A DNA stretch of 64,000 nucleotides from the NCBI GenBank assembly GCA_947498505.1, contig CANMKG010000002.1, positions 496,001 through 560,000 on the forward strand, in the 5' to 3' direction. The notes under the pieces were generated by a model. It was given only the letters and a program-made list of their open reading frames with translations. It was not told where the DNA came from and ran no database searches. Below are positions 60,901 through 64,000 of the stretch, one piece after another. Position 1 is the stretch's first letter. Each line of letters opens with the position of its first letter. Origin of the DNA: an uncultured Maribacter sp. Lineage in GTDB: Bacteria; Bacteroidota; Bacteroidia; Flavobacteriales; Flavobacteriaceae. Both the position numbers and the translations under genes were made by a program.

Positions 60901-61149
60901 TGCAGAAGTGTTTTTCTGCCCGATGTAACTAAAAAGTAAAGTTTGTCCTTCACTTGCTTTGATGGCGTAGTTTCCATCAAAATCTGTTTGAGTACCATTT
61001 GTAGTGCCTTGCACGACGATGTTTACTCCGGGAAGTGGGAGGCCGCTTTGGTCAGTAACAACACCGGTAATCGTTTTTTCTTGCGCAAATGAAACATGCA
61101 CAATAAACGCCAATAACAGCGTTAACAATCCGTTTCGTTTTGTTTTCAT
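57919..61149 (-). CDS. SusC/RagA-family TonB-linked outer membrane protein (start at MKTKRNGLLTLL; ORF extends to 61185)
   Basis: GVVTDQSGLPLPGVNIVVQGTTNGTQTDFDGNYAI; EEVVVTALGIKREKKSLGYAV; ATALYGNRGRNGVILITTKSG. Confidence 0.97.
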   Translation of the reverse strand: MKTKRNGLLTLLLAFIVHVSFAQEKTITGVVTDQSGLPLPGVNIVVQGTTNGTQTDFDGNYAIKASEGQTLLFSYIGQKNTSADVGSSNTINVKMEEDAQALEEVVVTALGIKREKKSLGYAVSKVGNEEIQQKAEGDLGRLLQGKAAGVNITAANGLTGSASNIVIRGNTSITGNNQALFVIDGIPFDSGANQDGIFRDGRTASNRFLDIDPNNIEDISILKGLSATALYGNRGRNGVILITTKSGSGKNEDGAVKLSITSSVFTSSPHLPNYQDEYAGGFNNTFGWFFSNWGPRFKDPTANYQAYQTSTGADGTVFVTHPFATNVNQAFIEGYEDLAASEYELKPYNSVENFFRKGLNVTTSINLTGGNSKFGYNVGYTKLNDEGFTPGNELARDNFTIGANGTIGKLKVNASVNVARTDYKSPPIAASRGSGVIGDGASIFSDIFYTPRNVDLINIPFQRADGGSLYYRETNGIQHPLWTVENVKTGQKTTNIFSSFSTVYSVNDNLSLAYRFGFNTYTENGFYAQNRGGIDGNPLGLLRTTSIVNTILDHNFSINYDKDLSDKFNFKGILGFNSNRIEFDRDGVESTNQVVFGILRHFNFTQQSTTNSFSNLPLQSQSRESTYGVFGDLTLGYEDYLYLNVQGRNDWTSTLETDNNTVFYPSASLSFIPTSAIDGLQSKALNYLKLRLGYGSSAGFPPTYSTRTTLSLNGNLFVDGDGNNLSGNDTSFQLGNADLVPELVTEFEAGIDAKLWDNRIGLNTSVFKRKTTDLITLRELPPSEGFTQQYINAGTLENEGIEVGLTYDMFRNPDGFNLDFGLTFYADEPVITELPDGVNNITIGGPTTVADARNAAVEGQPYGVFLGSKVETDDAGNLLVGDDGIYIASASIDNVIGDPNADYTANLRTNIGYKNLRLSVDLAYRQGGDIYSRTVSTLQNRGVIEFPFSREGTYILPGVNQNSGQPNNVQVNATDIAFDAWLFGPANFKIYDGTMLRLNEVSLSYDFSDKMLNGTPFSNINVTLLGSNLWYRAFNTPKDANFDPNVNSAGVSNAQGLDFFSGPSAARYGFSLKFEF

Positions 61150-61223
61150 TTTATATTTATTTGAATTAGCTGTGGCAAAAATCACAAATTCATGTTAATA
61201 ATGCAAGTTTTTTTAACTTTTAA

Positions 61224-61235
61224 TTATGCTTGCAT
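61224..61235. promoter_or_regulatory. TATGCTTGCATA inverted repeat, putative operator upstream of susC-like gene
   Basis: One base different from the perfect palindrome at 4959 and 16364; 17 bp upstream of a candidate -33 TTG (61206-61204, minus). Confidence 0.4.
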
Positions 61236-61380
61236 AGCTTATTTTGTTATATATCAATGTCTGCGGCTTATTTTGTTGATATTTTATTGAAAAAGGGGTG
61301 ATTTTATTAAAATGATAACATAATACAGTTTTATTAGGGTTTTTCTTTCAAAAATCAAATTAGGGTTATGTTTTTTTTAT

Positions 61381-61411
61381 TTCCAAAACTAAAATCAATT
61401 TAGTTTTGGAA
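61381..61411. promoter_or_regulatory. 13-bp inverted repeat in the susC/rpsL divergent intergenic region
   Basis: TTCCAAAACTAAA-AATCA... reads TTCCAAAACTAAA / TTTAGTTTTGGAA with 5-nt loop; no 3' T-run on either strand. Confidence 0.4.
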
Positions 61412-61451
61412 GGTGTGGTGTAATAATTTTTTAAAATAAGTGTCAATGGGT

Positions 61452-61481
61452 TTGAATTATTGTAAAATAGTATTACATTTG
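61452..61481 (+). promoter_or_regulatory. Promoter of the rpsL-rpsG-fusA operon
   Basis: TTG (61452-61454), 19-nt spacer, TACATTTG (61474-61481): exact match to TTG-N19-TAnnTTTG. Confidence 0.7.
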
Positions 61482-61522
61482 CCAGCCCTTAAACAAGGGT
61501 TATTTATATATACATATATAGT

Positions 61523-61897
61523 ATGCCAACAATTTCACAATTAGTACGAAAAGGAAGAGTCACGATTACTAAGAAGAGTAAATCGGCTGCTTTGGATTCG
61601 TGTCCTCAAAGAAGAGGTGTTTGTACGCGTGTTTATACGACTACGCCAAAGAAACCAAATTCTGCAATGCGAAAAGTTGCTAGGGTTAGGCTAACCAATG
61701 GTAAGGAAGTGAATGCTTACATACCTGGAGAGGGGCACAATTTGCAAGAGCACTCGATAGTATTAGTAAGAGGCGGAAGGGTAAAAGATTTGCCAGGAGT
61801 TAGATATCATATTGTTAGAGGTGCTCTGGATACAGCTGGTGTTGCTGGGAGAACTCAACGTAGGTCTAAGTATGGTGCAAAGCGCCCTAAGAAGTAA
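61523..61897 (+). CDS. rpsL: 30S ribosomal protein S12
   Basis: [42 protein letters not shown]. Confidence 0.99.
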   Translation: MPTISQLVRKGRVTITKKSKSAALDSCPQRRGVCTRVYTTTPKKPNSAMRKVARVRLTNGKEVNAYIPGEGHNLQEHSIVLVRGGRVKDLPGVRYHIVRGALDTAGVAGRTQRRSKYGAKRPKK

Positions 61898-61920
61898 TTA
61901 AAACTTTTTAAAGAGAAGTA

Positions 61921-62397
61921 ATGAGAAAAAGACAGGCTAAAAAAAGGCCATTATTACCGGATCCAAGATTTAATGATCAGCTGGTAACTCGTTTCGTTAA
62001 CATGATGATGTGGGACGGAAAGAAATCAGTTGCTTTTAGTGTTTTTTACGATGCAATAGATATTGTTGAAGAGAAAAAAACAGATGAAGAAAAAACGGCT
62101 TTAGAGTTGTGGAAAGATGCATTGTCAAATGTTATGCCTCATGTTGAGGTTAGAAGTAGACGTGTAGGTGGTGCAACGTTTCAGATTCCTATGCAAATAC
62201 GTCCAGATCGTAAAATTTCAACAGCAATGAAGTGGTTGATTAGTTTTTCGAGAAAGCGTAATGAGAAAGGAATGGCTCAAAAATTAGCTGCAGAGATATT
62301 GGCTGCTTCAAAAGAAGAAGGTGCTGCTGTTAAGAAAAGAGTAGATACGCATAAGATGGCAGAAGCAAATAAAGCATTTTCTCACTTTAGATTTTAA
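61921..62397 (+). CDS. rpsG: 30S ribosomal protein S7
   Basis: [46 protein letters not shown]. Confidence 0.99.
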   Translation: MRKRQAKKRPLLPDPRFNDQLVTRFVNMMMWDGKKSVAFSVFYDAIDIVEEKKTDEEKTALELWKDALSNVMPHVEVRSRRVGGATFQIPMQIRPDRKISTAMKWLISFSRKRNEKGMAQKLAAEILAASKEEGAAVKKRVDTHKMAEANKAFSHFRF

Positions 62398-62403
62398 TCA
62401 GAA

Positions 62404-64000
62404 ATGGCAAGAGATTTAAAATACACAAGAAATATAGGTATTGCTGCGCATATTGATGCTGGTAAAACTACTACTACTGAGCGTATATTATTTTACACAG
62501 GTGTAAGTCATAAGATAGGTGAAGTTCATGATGGTGCTGCTACTATGGATTGGATGGAGCAAGAGCAAGAAAGAGGTATTACAATTACTTCTGCGGCTAC
62601 TACATGTGAATGGAATTTCCCAACTGAAAATGGTCAACCAACAGCGGATGCTAAAGGTTATCATTTTAATATTATTGATACTCCAGGACACGTTGATTTT
62701 ACTGTTGAGGTGAATCGCTCGTTAAGGGTTCTTGATGGGTTGGTGTTTTTGTTTAGTGCAGTTGATGGTGTTGAGCCTCAATCAGAGACTAACTGGAGAT
62801 TGGCGGATAACTATAAGGTGCCGAGAATCGGTTTTGTTAATAAGATGGATCGTCAAGGGTCTAACTTTTTAATGGTTTGTAATCAGGTTAAAGATATGTT
62901 AGGTTCTAATGCGGTTCCTATTGTATTACCTATTGGAGAGGAAGCTGATTTTAAGGGTATTGTTGATTTGGCGAAGAATAGAGCTATTGTTTGGCATGAT
63001 GAAAACTTTGGTTCTACTTTTGATGTTATTGATATTCCAGAAGAGATGAAGGCTGAGGTTAAGGAGTATAGAGCTGCTTTGATTGAGGCTGTTGCTGAGT
63101 ATGATGAGAATTTGATGGAAAAATTCTTTGAAGATGAGGATTCTATTACAGAAGAAGAGGTTCATGCTGCATTAAGAGCTGCGGTTATGGATAGGGCTAT
63201 TATACCTATGGTATGTGGTTCTTCGTTTAAAAATAAAGGAGTGCAGTTTTTATTAGATGCTGTATGTAGATACTTGCCTTCTCCGATTGATAAAGATGAT
63301 ATTGTTGGAACAAATCCTGATACCGGTGAAGAGATTTCTCGTAAGCCAGATGTAAAGGAACCGTTTTCAGCTTTAGCATTTAAGATTGCTACAGATCCGT
63401 TTGTTGGTCGTTTAGCTTTCTTTAGAACGTATTCTGGTAGATTGGATGCGGGTTCTTATATATTGAACAATCGTTCGGGAAAAAAAGAACGTATTTCGCG
63501 TATCTATCAAATGCACTCAAATAAGCAAAATGCTATTGATTATATCGAGGCAGGAGATATTGGGGCTGCGGTAGGTTTTAAGGATATAAAAACAGGTGAT
63601 ACTATGTCTGCTGAAAAGCATCCTATAGTATTGGAGAGTATGGACTTTCCTGATCCAGTGATAGGTATTGCAGTTGAGCCTAAAACGAAAGCTGATGTTG
63701 ATAAGTTGGGTATGTCTTTAGCTAAATTGGCAGAAGAAGATCCTACTTTTCAAGTTAAGACGGATGAAGCTTCAGGTCAAACTATTATATCTGGTATGGG
63801 TGAACTTCACTTGGATATTATTGTGGATCGTTTAAAGCGTGAATTTAAAGTTGAGGTTAATGAAGGTGAGCCTCAGGTTGAATATAAAGAAGCTTTAACA
63901 AAGGTTGCTCAGCATAGAGAAACATACAAAAAGCAGTCTGGTGGTCGTGGTAAGTTTGGTGACATTGTATTTGAAATGGGGCCAGCTGATGAGGATTTTG
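62404..64000 (+). CDS. fusA: Elongation factor G (truncated at right edge)
   Basis: [55 protein letters not shown]. Not in ORF track because no stop in window. Confidence 0.98.
   Translation, partial: MARDLKYTRNIGIAAHIDAGKTTTTERILFYTGVSHKIGEVHDGAATMDWMEQEQERGITITSAATTCEWNFPTENGQPTADAKGYHFNIIDTPGHVDFTVEVNRSLRVLDGLVFLFSAVDGVEPQSETNWRLADNYKVPRIGFVNKMDRQGSNFLMVCNQVKDMLGSNAVPIVLPIGEEADFKGIVDLAKNRAIVWHDENFGSTFDVIDIPEEMKAEVKEYRAALIEAVAEYDENLMEKFFEDEDSITEEEVHAALRAAVMDRAIIPMVCGSSFKNKGVQFLLDAVCRYLPSPIDKDDIVGTNPDTGEEISRKPDVKEPFSALAFKIATDPFVGRLAFFRTYSGRLDAGSYILNNRSGKKERISRIYQMHSNKQNAIDYIEAGDIGAAVGFKDIKTGDTMSAEKHPIVLESMDFPDPVIGIAVEPKTKADVDKLGMSLAKLAEEDPTFQVKTDEASGQTIISGMGELHLDIIVDRLKREFKVEVNEGEPQVEYKEALTKVAQHRETYKKQSGGRGKFGDIVFEMGPADEDF

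Noticed and set aside
62488-63165. ORFs 62488-62691(-), 62519-62713(+), 62926-63165(-)
   Set aside because: All lie inside fusA, whose correct frame is open from 62404 to the window end but absent from the ORF track.

Overview
A 64 kb AT-rich chromosomal window from a Bacteroidota/Flavobacteriaceae-type genome, inferred from gene content, T9SS and SusC/SusD genes, and TAnnTTTG-type promoters. It carries about 50 mostly housekeeping genes and no rRNA, tRNA, CRISPR array, prophage or transposase that I could recognise. Left to right: clpX (truncated at the left edge), clpP, tig, a GDSL lipoprotein, an alpha/beta hydrolase, pdxJ, CBS protein, nadK, uppS-bamA-ompH-ompH, a GT2/methyltransferase/KAS III-like cluster, gcvP, a sigma-70 factor with a small Cys-rich partner, a large MORN/YwqK-like repeat protein, an M3 peptidase, purE-purK divergent from a fused hpt-adk gene, obgE, a giant alpha-2-macroglobulin, a T9SS type-B surface protein/PorP-SprF/OmpA cluster, mpl, radC, rarA, a rhomboid protease, rlmB, a SusC/SusD/lipoprotein locus, and rpsL-rpsG-fusA (truncated at the right edge). 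The most interesting non-coding signals are: (i) a shared palindrome TATGC(AT/TT)GCATA upstream of three separate genes, at nearly identical spacing from predicted -33 elements for two of them; (ii) a compact three-way-junction-like RNA candidate at about 31.57-31.64 kb; (iii) a 4x7-bp tandem repeat beside the start of the M3 peptidase; and (iv) a strong terminator hairpin only 32 bp upstream of clpP. A 57-aa ORF missing from the supplied ORF track was found downstream of mpl. No clearly novel multi-gene system was identified.
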